From the NCBI RefSeq assembly GCF_018449655.1, contig NZ_JAAVUX010000004.1:1-64000 (forward strand): 64,000 nt of DNA, given 5' to 3'. The position numbers and the translations under genes were made by a program. Of this stretch, positions 1 through 8,476 are shown piece after piece. The DNA comes from Pseudomonas sp. dw_358. GTDB taxonomy: Bacteria; Pseudomonadota; Gammaproteobacteria; Pseudomonadales; Pseudomonadaceae. Every line of letters starts with the position of its first letter. Position 1 is the stretch's first letter. The notes below the pieces were generated by a model. It was given only the letters and a program-made list of their open reading frames with translations, had not been told where the DNA came from and ran no database searches.

Positions 1-1
1 G

Positions 2-385
2 GTGTCGCGAGAGGTGCTGCAGGTGGAGCTTCCCCAGGCTGGGAATGGCGCGAGCAAGGGGTGGGTCGGTATGCCCTACACGCTCTTTGCCGACGCCAGG
101 CCTGTCGCTGAGGGCGTGATGGATGCAACCGGAAAGCTGCAGGTCAACCACCAAGCCATCACCCGTCGGTACCGCATCCAGATGGCGAACGGGCAGACTT
201 TTCAGATTCCCGTTCCTGATGACTATCGCAACCCGGAGCAAGGGCTGCTGGCCAACATCGGGCTGCGCAACCACTTCTCGAACACCCATCCGGAGGTATT
301 GGCCCCCGCTCACCATGCCGATCACCGCTCGGTCTATGACGCAGCGATGGAGCGCCGCAATAACAAAAACGGAGAAACACCATGA
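2..385 (+). CDS. VgrG-like T6SS spike protein, C-terminal part (cut by window edge)
   Basis: Open from the left edge of the window, so only about 127 codons of the 3' end are visible; the GTG at base 2 is merely the first in-frame start-like codon, not a supported start. The visible part has no gp27/gp5 core. It looks like the variable C-terminal extension of a VgrG, which binds a dedicated effector (segment GMPYTLFADARPVAEGV followed by a hydrophilic, His-rich tail). Its stop overlaps the effector ATG (ATGA, 382-385) with GGAG at 371-374, the usual vgrG-effector coupling. The identification rests on context plus resemblance of the tail; it could instead be a separate adaptor or chaperone. 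Confidence 0.55.
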   Translation: MSREVLQVELPQAGNGASKGWVGMPYTLFADARPVAEGVMDATGKLQVNHQAITRRYRIQMANGQTFQIPVPDDYRNPEQGLLANIGLRNHFSNTHPEVLAPAHHADHRSVYDAAMERRNNKNGETP

Positions 386-2139
386 GCCACCTGGAAACCA
401 CTTTCCCGCTGTGCACCCGGTACACGAAAACGGTGATTTGCACGCCGAGATGGTACGTAGAGAACACGGAGTATCACCCGGTGCTCTGTACTTACCAACC
501 GTTGATCAACGGTGAAGAAGCCTTCAAAGAAGTGCACCTGGCCATCGCAGCGGCCACCCGATCCGTGGACATCATCTGCTGGGGCTTCCAGCCGTCGATG
601 TACTTCATTCGCGATCACAACTCACCCTGTATTGGCGAGTTGTTGCGCCAGAAAGCGAAAGAGGGTGTGCGCGTGCGGGTATTGGGCTGGGAGTTGGTTG
701 CCAACCTTGCGGGTGCTGGAGGCGAGGCCAATCTGCCAGGAAGGTTTCCCTATATCGCGGACATGAAGTTGCAAAATTCTACGAAGCAACAACATGCCTA
801 CGACCATGAGTGGTTCAACCAGCACAGTGGAGATCCTGGCAAGTTTGCCTACGGCCTGGGCCGGGCTCAGCCTGTCTTTGTCAGTCGTGGTTTCTCTGGC
901 ACAGAGCGGGCCAGGATCGTCTGGGACGCGCGGGTCAATGCCCGCGACAAGGGGCTGAGTGCCAAGACCCTGGGCATATTGATGTTATCCGCCACTCATC
1001 ACCAGAAAAGTGTGCTGGTTGACTACGAAGACCCGGCGAACGCTGTTGGGTTTGTCATGGGTCATAACATGCTCGACGAGTATTGGGACACCGACGCGCA
1101 TTCAGCACTCAACCGAACGCAGCATCACTGGCCTGCCCCCGATGCAGGTGCACGGGGGCTTCTGCCCAGACAGGATATTTCCAGCAAAGTCACCGGTCCT
1201 CTCCTGGAACATCTTCACCATAACTTCGCCACGGCGTGGAGAGAGGTGCTGGGCGAAGACTTGATGAAGCTGCGCCAAGCCAAAAAGCTGGCGTGCGACC
1301 TGAAATGTGGCGAGGGCACCTGGCAAGTTGCACAACTGTTGCGCACCCAGGCACAAGAGGGCAAGCGTGATATCGAGACGGTCTACCTGCAAGCCGTCAA
1401 CAACGCCTCGCAGTTTATTTATATTGAAAACCAGTACTTCCGCTGGCCGCCCTTGGCCGAGGCCATCAAGAAAGCGGCTGCCGATCAACTGGCCGGAAAG
1501 CGCGACCCGGCCAAGCATGGTTACTTGTATCTGTTTGTGGTCACCAATGACACCGATGACGGGGTGGGCAAGGCCAATGTGAATACCCAGCGAATGCTGG
1601 AGTGTCTGGGGCGTGCGGACACCATCCCGCACATCACCAAGTTACAGCGCATCGACAACATCAGTGTCCAGTGGCGTGATGACGAGGAGCGTGAGCGCAA
1701 GACCCGTGAAATCGAGGAATCCACAATCACCATGGAAGAAGTACCTGGCCTTAAAGTCCACGTGTGCTCGCTGGTGGCTAAAGATTCGCCCGCCGGCAAG
1801 CCCTGGACGCCGGTGTATGTGCACTCGAAGTTGATGATTGTGGACGATGTGTTCACGACCCATGGGTCGGCCAATATCAACACGCGCAGTATGCAGGTGG
1901 ACAGTGAGCTGAACATTGCGCATGAGTGGGTGAGTGTGACGACGGCATTGCGAAGGCGGTTGTGGGCGTTGCACATGGGGAAGGCGGAAGCGGAAGTGCC
2001 GGATGATGCGAAGGAGGCGTTTGATGCGTGGACTTATATTCTTGAAGAAAATGTCGATCTTCGCGGTGAAAAAAACGCTCCTCATGGGGCTTTGGTGGAG
2101 TTTTATTACGGTGGAAAAACCAAGTGGGATTTGGATTGA
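382..2139 (+). CDS. T6SS phospholipase D effector (Tle5 type)
   Basis: 585-residue protein with two phospholipase D HKD motifs: HHQKSVLVD near residue 205 and HSKLMIVDD near residue 481, the second followed by a GSANIN segment, as in the PLD superfamily. The two motifs form one active site that hydrolyses phosphodiester bonds of phospholipids. There is no signal peptide, as expected for cargo loaded on VgrG/PAAR. It is shorter than P. aeruginosa PldA. ATG is at 382 with GGAG upstream and a 4-nt overlap with the vgrG-like gene; the stop overlaps the start of the immunity gene (TGATG, 2137-2141). Membrane-damaging antibacterial activity is inferred from the Tle5 family. The gene looks intact. 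Confidence 0.9.
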   Translation: MSHLETTFPLCTRYTKTVICTPRWYVENTEYHPVLCTYQPLINGEEAFKEVHLAIAAATRSVDIICWGFQPSMYFIRDHNSPCIGELLRQKAKEGVRVRVLGWELVANLAGAGGEANLPGRFPYIADMKLQNSTKQQHAYDHEWFNQHSGDPGKFAYGLGRAQPVFVSRGFSGTERARIVWDARVNARDKGLSAKTLGILMLSATHHQKSVLVDYEDPANAVGFVMGHNMLDEYWDTDAHSALNRTQHHWPAPDAGARGLLPRQDISSKVTGPLLEHLHHNFATAWREVLGEDLMKLRQAKKLACDLKCGEGTWQVAQLLRTQAQEGKRDIETVYLQAVNNASQFIYIENQYFRWPPLAEAIKKAAADQLAGKRDPAKHGYLYLFVVTNDTDDGVGKANVNTQRMLECLGRADTIPHITKLQRIDNISVQWRDDEERERKTREIEESTITMEEVPGLKVHVCSLVAKDSPAGKPWTPVYVHSKLMIVDDVFTTHGSANINTRSMQVDSELNIAHEWVSVTTALRRRLWALHMGKAEAEVPDDAKEAFDAWTYILEENVDLRGEKNAPHGALVEFYYGGKTKWDLD

Positions 2140-3358
2140 TGCGTAGTGTAGTGATTGTCATGGTTTTGATGGCGGCAGGCTGTAACAGCGGAAGTGATGA
2201 AAGTTCATCAAACAACAACGAGGCGCGTGTGAATCCATTCAATGATGTCCAGCCTGACTTGGCTTTTTCCTGTCAGTACGAGAAGATTCCGGCACCTGCT
2301 GCAGAAGCCGATTTGCTCTTTCAGTATGCCCGTTGGTTGCAGAAAAATAATGTGCTGATTCCGGATATTTCTGTTGATGCTGAAATTGAGCGATTGTATC
2401 GCATTGCCACCAATCATCAGCACTATAAAGCCAATATAAATCTTCAGTTGGGAGGCATGCGAGGTCGTTTAAAGTTGCGGGTGCTGAGCAGAGGCGGATG
2501 TCTCAGGAGCTGATAGACGCGGGCGTGGCGACGGGATATTTTTTTACCGCAATGGCTATTCAGCAAGGGTCGTGGAGACTCAAACAGGACTCCGAAATGG
2601 CGCTTAGATACTATCGCAGGGCCGCAGACGAGGGTAGCGCAGAGGCTCAGGCTTACGTTGGAGAGAAGCTCTACCCCGTTGATGTGATGCCCGCTGTAGG
2701 CCTTCAGCTACTGCGTTGTGCTGCTGAACAGGGGCACGGCCGCTCAGCGCTGAGGGTTGGGATACATCATAAAATAGCTGGACGGTATGAAGAGGCGCTA
2801 ATCGCATTCCAACTGGGCGTGGCTGCCGGAAACGCTACCGCTGCAGGATTCCTGAAAGAGGGCTTTCGAGCACCGCCTGCGAGTAACAAGCTCCACTTTC
2901 TGGGCCAGCAAGCGGATCCCGAACGCGCCGAACGCGCCGAACGCTACAAAATAATCGGCGATCTGCTCTCCGCCTGGTACTACGCCAAACCCAAAGTCCC
3001 CGAGATCAACGACATCGTCCCCCTTCCACCGGCGCCACTGCCGGCCTGGGATGGAAAACTGCAGTGGGTAGAAGAACGCCTGGCCAACATCCCCCCGGAA
3101 AAACCCAGCGAAGAACTGATCAAACGCCTGGCCGACGAGAAACTGCTTGAACCCGCCACGGGTAGACCCATGCCCGGTTCCGCCGGCTTCGACGCCTCCG
3201 GTTTCCCGCTCAAAGCCTGCTACAGCGGCGATATCTGCCCGCAAACCGGCCCGCCTGGGTCGGGCGCCGCACGTGAGGTCAGCGCTCTATCAGTTGAACG
3301 AATGGTCAAACTTCTACAGGCCTTTGCCAGCATCACTGTGGTTCAGCCTGAAAGTTGA
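2139..3358 (+). pseudogene. Tli5-type Sel1-repeat immunity lipoprotein, frameshifted
   Basis: The first part (2139 to about 2467) encodes a lipoprotein signal (MRSVVIVMVLMAAGC, Cys15, Asn at +2) and a helical start. The protein then continues in another frame as FKVAGAEQRR joined to the ATG at 2498 and runs to 3358 with Sel1/TPR-like repeats (ALRYYRRAADEGSAEAQAYVG; LRCAAEQGHG; ALIAFQLGVAAGNATAA) and a DUF6396-like C-terminal part. Restoring one T at 2468-2470 (CGT TTT AAA) rejoins the halves. Without it the first frame stops at 2513. The last ~35 residues after CPQTG look atypical, and a neighbouring frame reads more protein-like to about 3470, so a second shift is possible. Known Tli5 proteins block Tle5 in the periplasm. 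ATG 2498 could still restart a cytoplasmic fragment (AGAGG upstream). Confidence 0.75.
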
Positions 3359-3758
3359 GGAGGTGCGCAAGTTGTTGATTGTCGAAAGGTGTCATCGGGC
3401 CGAAACATCAAGTGCTCGTTGTAAGGGGCACGGGAAACTTATACTCCAGAGTGTGACATTTAATTGTTAAACCGTCGGAAATTTCCTACACGTCTTCGGA
3501 AATTTCCGATCAGATGCTCTGAAACAAATTGTCATATGTTAGTGGGTGGTTTCCCCTTGTGCATATTTTCCAGGGTTGTAGTATTTTCGGTCTCACCCGG
3601 CGTCTTGCTTGAGTCCCCGTTCGTTACCATGGCGGGAATCGGAAGGCTACTTTTTTAATATGGCGTTGATCGTCATCTGTCATGAGTTGCTGAAAGGCTG
3701 GATGGCTGGCGATTGCAATCTGCAACACCCTATAACTAACAAGAGAGTTTATAAGCTC
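3359..3758. other. Long gap between immunity gene and T6SS block, AT-richer than flanks
   Basis: No convincing gene. Some of the first 110 bases may be the out-of-frame 3' end of the immunity gene. The stretch is visibly richer in A/T than its neighbours and holds three short palindromes (3459-3471, 3475-3488, 3496-3509) and a weak sigma70-like pair TTGTGC (3557-3562) / TAGTAT (3579-3584), 16 bp apart. It probably carries the promoter of the downstream T6SS block. Confidence 0.5.
3459..3509. promoter_or_regulatory. Cluster of palindromes, possible operator
   Basis: TTTAA-TTG-TTAAA at 3459-3471 is followed by two copies of GGAAATTTCC: 3477-3486 within TCGGAAATTTCCTA, and 3498-3507 within the perfect 14-bp palindrome TCGGAAATTTCCGA. 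The two copies are 21 bp centre to centre, two helical turns, so dimeric proteins would bind the same DNA face. It lies about 410 bp before the first gene of the T6SS block. The binding protein is unknown. Confidence 0.4.
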
Positions 3759-3917
3759 ATGCAACTTGTCATCCGCCCCAGCGATAACATTACGGCTGGC
3801 TGTGCCGTCATCACCGCCAGTCCAAGTAAGAAGTTCAATCGCCATTCCACGCTCCAGCAACGTCTTGCCTGCACCGGCTCGTACATTTGCTCATGGCCCA
3901 AGGCCGGGAGGCTCTGA
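3759..3917 (+). pseudogene. PAAR-like N-terminal remnant
   Basis: 52-codon frame beginning MQLVIRPSDNITAG and continuing CAVITASPSKKF. This follows the start of many short PAAR proteins (V-I-R-x-G-D-x-T-x-x-G-G-x-V-x-x-A-S), but Gly is replaced by Ser and Cys at two consensus places, and the rest (the repeat expected to end in ARVGD and CPxHG) is missing or out of frame. PAAR proteins cap the VgrG spike. Related T6SS clusters often carry a PAAR gene at this spot. The frame stops at 3915-3917, two bases before the GTG of the next gene. It may be a decayed PAAR gene or a chance frame. Confidence 0.3.
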
Positions 3918-3918
3918 C

Positions 3919-5109
3919 GTGCCCGTCGATCTCGATTCAGTGCCCGCCAAGCTGCCCATGCCCGGCACGCCGCGAGTCGGGCTGTGGGGCGCTATCGCGC
4001 TGCCCGGTTCACTGCTGGTCAGCGGCTTGATCGTGGTGTTCTGGCCGGAAAATATCTGGCGGCAGTCTTGGTGGTTCTGGGCCTGTGTGCTGGTGTTTCC
4101 GCTGGTAGGGGCGTTGTCCCTGTTTGCGTTCGGATTGCAGGCCTATGAACGGCGCCGCGATTTCGTCGGCAGCTGGAATCGCCAGCATGACGAGCGTATG
4201 CAAGTGCTCCTTGGCCAGGGGCAGCGGACCATTGCGGTGCTGGCGACTGCCTATGTCACCTCGGCTGGCGACGAGCGTTTGGCCAGGGCCATTCTCGGCG
4301 CGACTCGGCAGATGAAGCCGGCGTTTCTCGAGACGGACGGTTCGAGTACCTGTATGGGCTTGTTGAAGCCGCCGGCGGCGGATCGAGACGTGGACGAGTA
4401 CCGGCGGCGGTTGCGCACGCACTTTGCTCATGTCCTGAAAAAGATTGAGCCAGCGGTGGCCAGGGCTGCAACCAGTGGTGTGGTGCACGTGCGCCTTCGA
4501 CACGATGGCTTGCTCAGTGATGAAGCCATGCTTGGCCAATGGCAGGAGGCGAGCGCGAGTCTGCAGATTGTCAGTCAAGCCGTGATCGCCAGTGCCCCTC
4601 ACGGTTTATTGTGGCTGGACCGCTGGATGGATGATGCCGAGGAAGGGCCCCCGGTGCTGTCGGTCGAAGTCAATCTCCTCCAGCAACCGGTGGCAGGTCA
4701 GGGTGAGTCCGTTTCGGCTGTGTTGCTGTCGCGCTCCGGTTGGGCCAGGCAGCACCAGTGGACGCCGTGCGCGTGGGTGCATCGACCTGTGATGATCAAC
4801 GATCAAGCTGCCGGGCTGGCAGAGGCCTTGCGCTGGGGCAGGGCGCAATCCGGCGTACTGCCTCGCACCTGGTACTCCCAAGTGGATAAACCATTCATGC
4901 GTCAGCTGGCGTTGATCACCCATGCCTCCTACCAGCCGTTGAGCCTCGATACCTGTCATGGCCTTGACGATTGCATCGGCGCACCCGGCGCAGCGATCGG
5001 GAATCTGGCACTGGTTGTCAGCAGCGAGCAGGCGAGCACCGAAGGACGGGCACAACTGCTCTTGCTGATGGACTCTTTCCCCCAGGCCTGCGTTGTTCGA
5101 CCGGCCTGA
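3919..5109 (+). CDS. T6SS-associated membrane protein of unknown function
   Basis: 396 residues from GTG 3919, chosen because GGGAGG (3906-3911) sits 7 nt upstream; an in-frame ATG at 3766 would add an unconvincing Pro/Ser-rich leader. Two transmembrane helices lie near residues 20-38 and 48-70 (LWGAIALPGSLLVSGLIVVF; WFWACVLVFPLVGALSLFAF), followed by a soluble domain of about 320 residues with no motif I recognise. It ends 22 nt before tssM and has the same codon character, so it is most likely the first gene of the tss operon. An envelope partner of TssM is an inference from position and topology only. It is not TssL by sequence. Confidence 0.75.
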   Translation: MPVDLDSVPAKLPMPGTPRVGLWGAIALPGSLLVSGLIVVFWPENIWRQSWWFWACVLVFPLVGALSLFAFGLQAYERRRDFVGSWNRQHDERMQVLLGQGQRTIAVLATAYVTSAGDERLARAILGATRQMKPAFLETDGSSTCMGLLKPPAADRDVDEYRRRLRTHFAHVLKKIEPAVARAATSGVVHVRLRHDGLLSDEAMLGQWQEASASLQIVSQAVIASAPHGLLWLDRWMDDAEEGPPVLSVEVNLLQQPVAGQGESVSAVLLSRSGWARQHQWTPCAWVHRPVMINDQAAGLAEALRWGRAQSGVLPRTWYSQVDKPFMRQLALITHASYQPLSLDTCHGLDDCIGAPGAAIGNLALVVSSEQASTEGRAQLLLLMDSFPQACVVRPA

Positions 5110-5131
5110 CGCTCGATAGTAAGGAATCATT

Positions 5132-8100
5132 GTGCACAACAAACGCGTCAGCGTCTGGATGGTCGTCGCTTGCCTGCTGATTGTCGGCGGCATACTGATC
5201 TGGGTCGAAAATCCCCTGGTGACTCGTCAGGACGAAGCCGATCAGCTCAAGTGGTCGGTCAGCCTGCTGCTGGTCTGCCTTGCGTTCATCTTTCTCCAGG
5301 GATTGGGCAGCTGGGCAGTACAGACGTCGGGCGTCAGCGCGTTTGTTGCGCAATGGCGCAGCAAGCTCGGCCCCTCTCAAGGACTCGCTGCGGTGTCCAG
5401 CGAGACGCCACGGCTGCGCAGCGATGTGGCGGGGGTGGAGCGTTTGCACATTCATTTGCGCGATCACTACAGCTTGATCCGCCGCGTTCGGCTGCGTCTT
5501 TGGCTGGTGGTCGGTGAGGCGGGGTCCATCGAAGCGATTGCCCCCGGGCTCGCCAGCCACGGCTGGCTTGAAGTGCCCGGTGGCATCCTGGTGTGGGGCG
5601 GCAGTCTCCAGCATGCCATCGCGGGCAACATTGTTGCTTCATTGCAAAGGCGTCGACCCTATCGTCCCATTGATGGTGTCGTCTGGGCGCTTGACGAGGC
5701 CCAGCGTGATGATCGTGTCGCAGTGAGCGCCGGCACCTTTCACCTCCAGGCGTTCATGACCACTCTGCGCTGCAAGGCCCCCCTCTATCTCTGGCAGGTA
5801 TGCGAGAGCCCGTGGTCGCAAAGCGATCGATCCAGTGAGACGGTGGGTTGCCTGCTGCCAGCCAGCGCCCAGTTGCTGGCGATCGAAGTTGCCTTGAAGG
5901 GGCTGATCGCGCCGCTACGCAGCGCCGGGACGGCCCAGTTTCAGGCCTGCATGAAGCATGACTTTCTCTGGCGGCTGTCTTTCAGCCTGAAGCAGAGCGG
6001 TATTGCCGCCTGGTGTCGCGCGCTTGAGCCGATCTTGAGCGAACTGGGGCGGGGTACGCCCTTGCGTGGCCTGGTGTTCAGCCTGCCCCATTCGGCGGTG
6101 GCGATCCCCGGAGCGCGGCACCGTCTTCTGGCCGACCCCTCATGGCTCGGTATCCTCAACGACCGCCAGGCGCCAAGCCGTCTGACCGGCCGCCACCCCC
6201 TGCGCGTGCTCTACCTCGGCGCCATGGCCGCCATGCTGGTGATGACCCTCGGCCTGGTGATTTCCTACGTCAGCAACCGCGCCCAGATCGCCGAAATCCC
6301 CCTGGCAGTATTGCAGGAACAGGGCGACGCTGCGGCCCGATTGAAAGCCCTGCACACGTTGGCCAGTGAGCTTAAGCGCTTGTCTGACCAGCAGCACAAA
6401 GGCGCCCCCTGGCGCCAGCGCTTCGGCCTCAACCCCAATGTCGAGCTCGGCAAGAAGCTCTGGCCGCTGTACGTCGAAACCCACAACACCTTGCTGCGCG
6501 ACCCGGCCCGCGCAGCGCTGGAAGGCCATCTGATAGCCCTGCTGGCCGTCACCCCCGGCACCCCCCAACGCGCCGCAGCCGCGCAGACAGCCTACGACCC
6601 GCTCAAGGCCTACCTGATGCTGGCCGCCCCGGACAAAGTCGATCCAGCTTTCCTCGCCAACGCCCTGATGACCTTCGTCACTCCTGACGAAAGCGTCCCC
6701 AACCCCCTATGGCAGACCCTTGCCCCCGACCTATGGCGCTTCTACGCCGAACAACTGCCCAGCCACCCGGAATGGGCCATTCAGCCCGACCGCCAGCTGA
6801 TCGCCCAGGCTCGTCAGGTCATGGTCGGCCAACTGGGCCAGCGCAACGGCGAAGCGGCCCTCTATCTGGAAGTGCTGGAGCAAGCCCGCAGCCACTACCC
6901 CGACCTGCAACTGTCGCAAATGACCGGCGACACGGACGTAGCCGCGCTGTTTGCCACGAAAAAAACCGTCCCCGGCCTCTACACCCGCCAAGCCTGGGAA
7001 GGCAGCGTCCGCGCTGCCATCGACACCGTCGCCCAGGGCCGCCGCGAGCAGATCGACTGGGTCCTCGGCGACCCGTCCGGCCATCTCGACACCGCGATGT
7101 CCCCCGAAGCCCTCAAGGCTCGACTCACCGAACGCTATTTCGACGACTTCAGCGACGTCTGGCTGACCTTTCTCAACAGCCTGCGCTGGCGTCCGGCCAA
7201 TAGCCTGCCGGAAGTGATCGACCAGTTGACCTTGATGAGCGACATCCGTCAGTCGCCACTGATCGCTCTGGTCAACACCCTGGCTTACCAAGGCCAGACC
7301 GGCGCTCAGGGCCAGGCATTGGCCGAATCGCTGATCCAGTCCGCGCAACAATGGGTCAACCAGAAAACCCCGGCCATCGACCAAAACGTCCTTGGCCTGC
7401 GCGAGCCCTTGGACAAAACCTTCGGCCCGCTGCTGAAGCTGGTGGATCAATCCCCCGACGCCCATAACCTGCAAACCTTCCTCACCCGTGTCACCCGCGT
7501 GCGCCTGAAACTGCAACAAGTCAGCAACGCCCCGGACCCGCAAGCCATGACCCAGGCCCTGGCGCAAACGGTTTTCCAGGGCAAGGGTATCGACCTCACC
7601 GACACCCGCGACTACGGCAGCCTGATTGCCGCCGGCCTGGGCGCACAGTGGAGCGGCTTTGGCCAGAGCCTGTTCGTACAGCCGTTGAATCAGGCCTGGC
7701 AAAGTGTGCTGCAACCTTCGGCGGCCAGTCTCAATCGCCAGTGGCAGCGCCATATCGTCGACCACTGGAACAGCGCTTTCAGCGGCCGCTACCCGTTCGC
7801 CGGCTCCGGCAGCGACGCCTCCCTGCCGATGCTGGGCCAGATGATCCGCAGCGGCACCGGGCGCATCGACCAGTTCCTCGCCGGCCATTTGGGCGGCGTC
7901 TTGAGAAAGGAAGGCGACCAATGGGTCGCCGACAGCCGCCACAGCCAGGGCCTGAAATTCCACCCGGACTTCATCAAGTCGATGAATCAGCTCAGCCACC
8001 TGGCCGACGTGCTCTACACCGATGGCAGCCTCGGCCTGCACTTCGAGCTGCAAGCCAAAGCTGTGCGCGACGTTGTCCAGACCACCTTTGTGCTCAACGG

Positions 8101-8476
8101 CCAGACGATGGCGTACTACAACCAGCGCGAAAGCTGGCACCGCTTCCCATGGCCGGGACGCAGTGACTATCCCGGCATGCATTTGACCTGGACCAGCGTA
8201 AAAGCCAGCAACCGCTTGTTCGGCACTTACGACGGGCCCTGGGGGTTCATCCGCTGGCTGGAGCAGGCCCAGGTCACGCCACTGGATGACAGCGACACAC
8301 GTTATCAGCTGGTGCTGACCGCACCTGACGGCATTGACCTGACCTGGTTCATGCGCACGGAGCTGGGCCGTGGGCCGTTGACGTTATTGCAGTTGCGAGG
8401 GTTCAGGTTGCCGTCGCAGATTTTCATGACACAGATCGCCAGCACCGAACCCGGCGCGGCGCGAGGAGAGAGCTGA
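5132..8476 (+). CDS. tssM: T6SS membrane-complex protein TssM (IcmF)
   Basis: 1114 residues, normal TssM size. Three transmembrane helices: about residues 8-26, 42-62 and 358-382 (VLYLGAMAAMLVMTLGLVIS), placing one loop in the cytoplasm and a large C-terminal domain in the periplasm, where TssM meets the TssJ lipoprotein. The cytoplasmic loop has LWLVVGEAGSIEAI (about residues 121-134) where many TssM proteins carry a GxxxxGK(S/T) P-loop; the Lys and Ser/Thr are absent. GTG start with AAGGA 6 nt upstream (5121-5125). The stop overlaps tssA ATG (TGATG, 8474-8478). TssM and TssL build the envelope channel; TssL is not encoded in this window. Confidence 0.93.
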   Translation: MHNKRVSVWMVVACLLIVGGILIWVENPLVTRQDEADQLKWSVSLLLVCLAFIFLQGLGSWAVQTSGVSAFVAQWRSKLGPSQGLAAVSSETPRLRSDVAGVERLHIHLRDHYSLIRRVRLRLWLVVGEAGSIEAIAPGLASHGWLEVPGGILVWGGSLQHAIAGNIVASLQRRRPYRPIDGVVWALDEAQRDDRVAVSAGTFHLQAFMTTLRCKAPLYLWQVCESPWSQSDRSSETVGCLLPASAQLLAIEVALKGLIAPLRSAGTAQFQACMKHDFLWRLSFSLKQSGIAAWCRALEPILSELGRGTPLRGLVFSLPHSAVAIPGARHRLLADPSWLGILNDRQAPSRLTGRHPLRVLYLGAMAAMLVMTLGLVISYVSNRAQIAEIPLAVLQEQGDAAARLKALHTLASELKRLSDQQHKGAPWRQRFGLNPNVELGKKLWPLYVETHNTLLRDPARAALEGHLIALLAVTPGTPQRAAAAQTAYDPLKAYLMLAAPDKVDPAFLANALMTFVTPDESVPNPLWQTLAPDLWRFYAEQLPSHPEWAIQPDRQLIAQARQVMVGQLGQRNGEAALYLEVLEQARSHYPDLQLSQMTGDTDVAALFATKKTVPGLYTRQAWEGSVRAAIDTVAQGRREQIDWVLGDPSGHLDTAMSPEALKARLTERYFDDFSDVWLTFLNSLRWRPANSLPEVIDQLTLMSDIRQSPLIALVNTLAYQGQTGAQGQALAESLIQSAQQWVNQKTPAIDQNVLGLREPLDKTFGPLLKLVDQSPDAHNLQTFLTRVTRVRLKLQQVSNAPDPQAMTQALAQTVFQGKGIDLTDTRDYGSLIAAGLGAQWSGFGQSLFVQPLNQAWQSVLQPSAASLNRQWQRHIVDHWNSAFSGRYPFAGSGSDASLPMLGQMIRSGTGRIDQFLAGHLGGVLRKEGDQWVADSRHSQGLKFHPDFIKSMNQLSHLADVLYTDGSLGLHFELQAKAVRDVVQTTFVLNGQTMAYYNQRESWHRFPWPGRSDYPGMHLTWTSVKASNRLFGTYDGPWGFIRWLEQAQVTPLDDSDTRYQLVLTAPDGIDLTWFMRTELGRGPLTLLQLRGFRLPSQIFMTQIASTEPGAARGES

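Noticed and set aside
3551..3566. Possible sigma54 site (GG...GC) before the T6SS block
   Set aside because: The GG and GC are one base too far apart for the -24/-12 spacing and the rest does not match.
3624..3860. 78-codon minus-strand frame in the T6SS gap
   Set aside because: No ribosome site or recognisable motif; it overlaps the PAAR-like remnant, which fits the locus better.
3766..3918. ATG 3766 as start of the two-TM T6SS protein
   Set aside because: It adds about 50 low-quality residues and lacks a Shine-Dalgarno, whereas GTG 3919 has GGGAGG 7 nt upstream.
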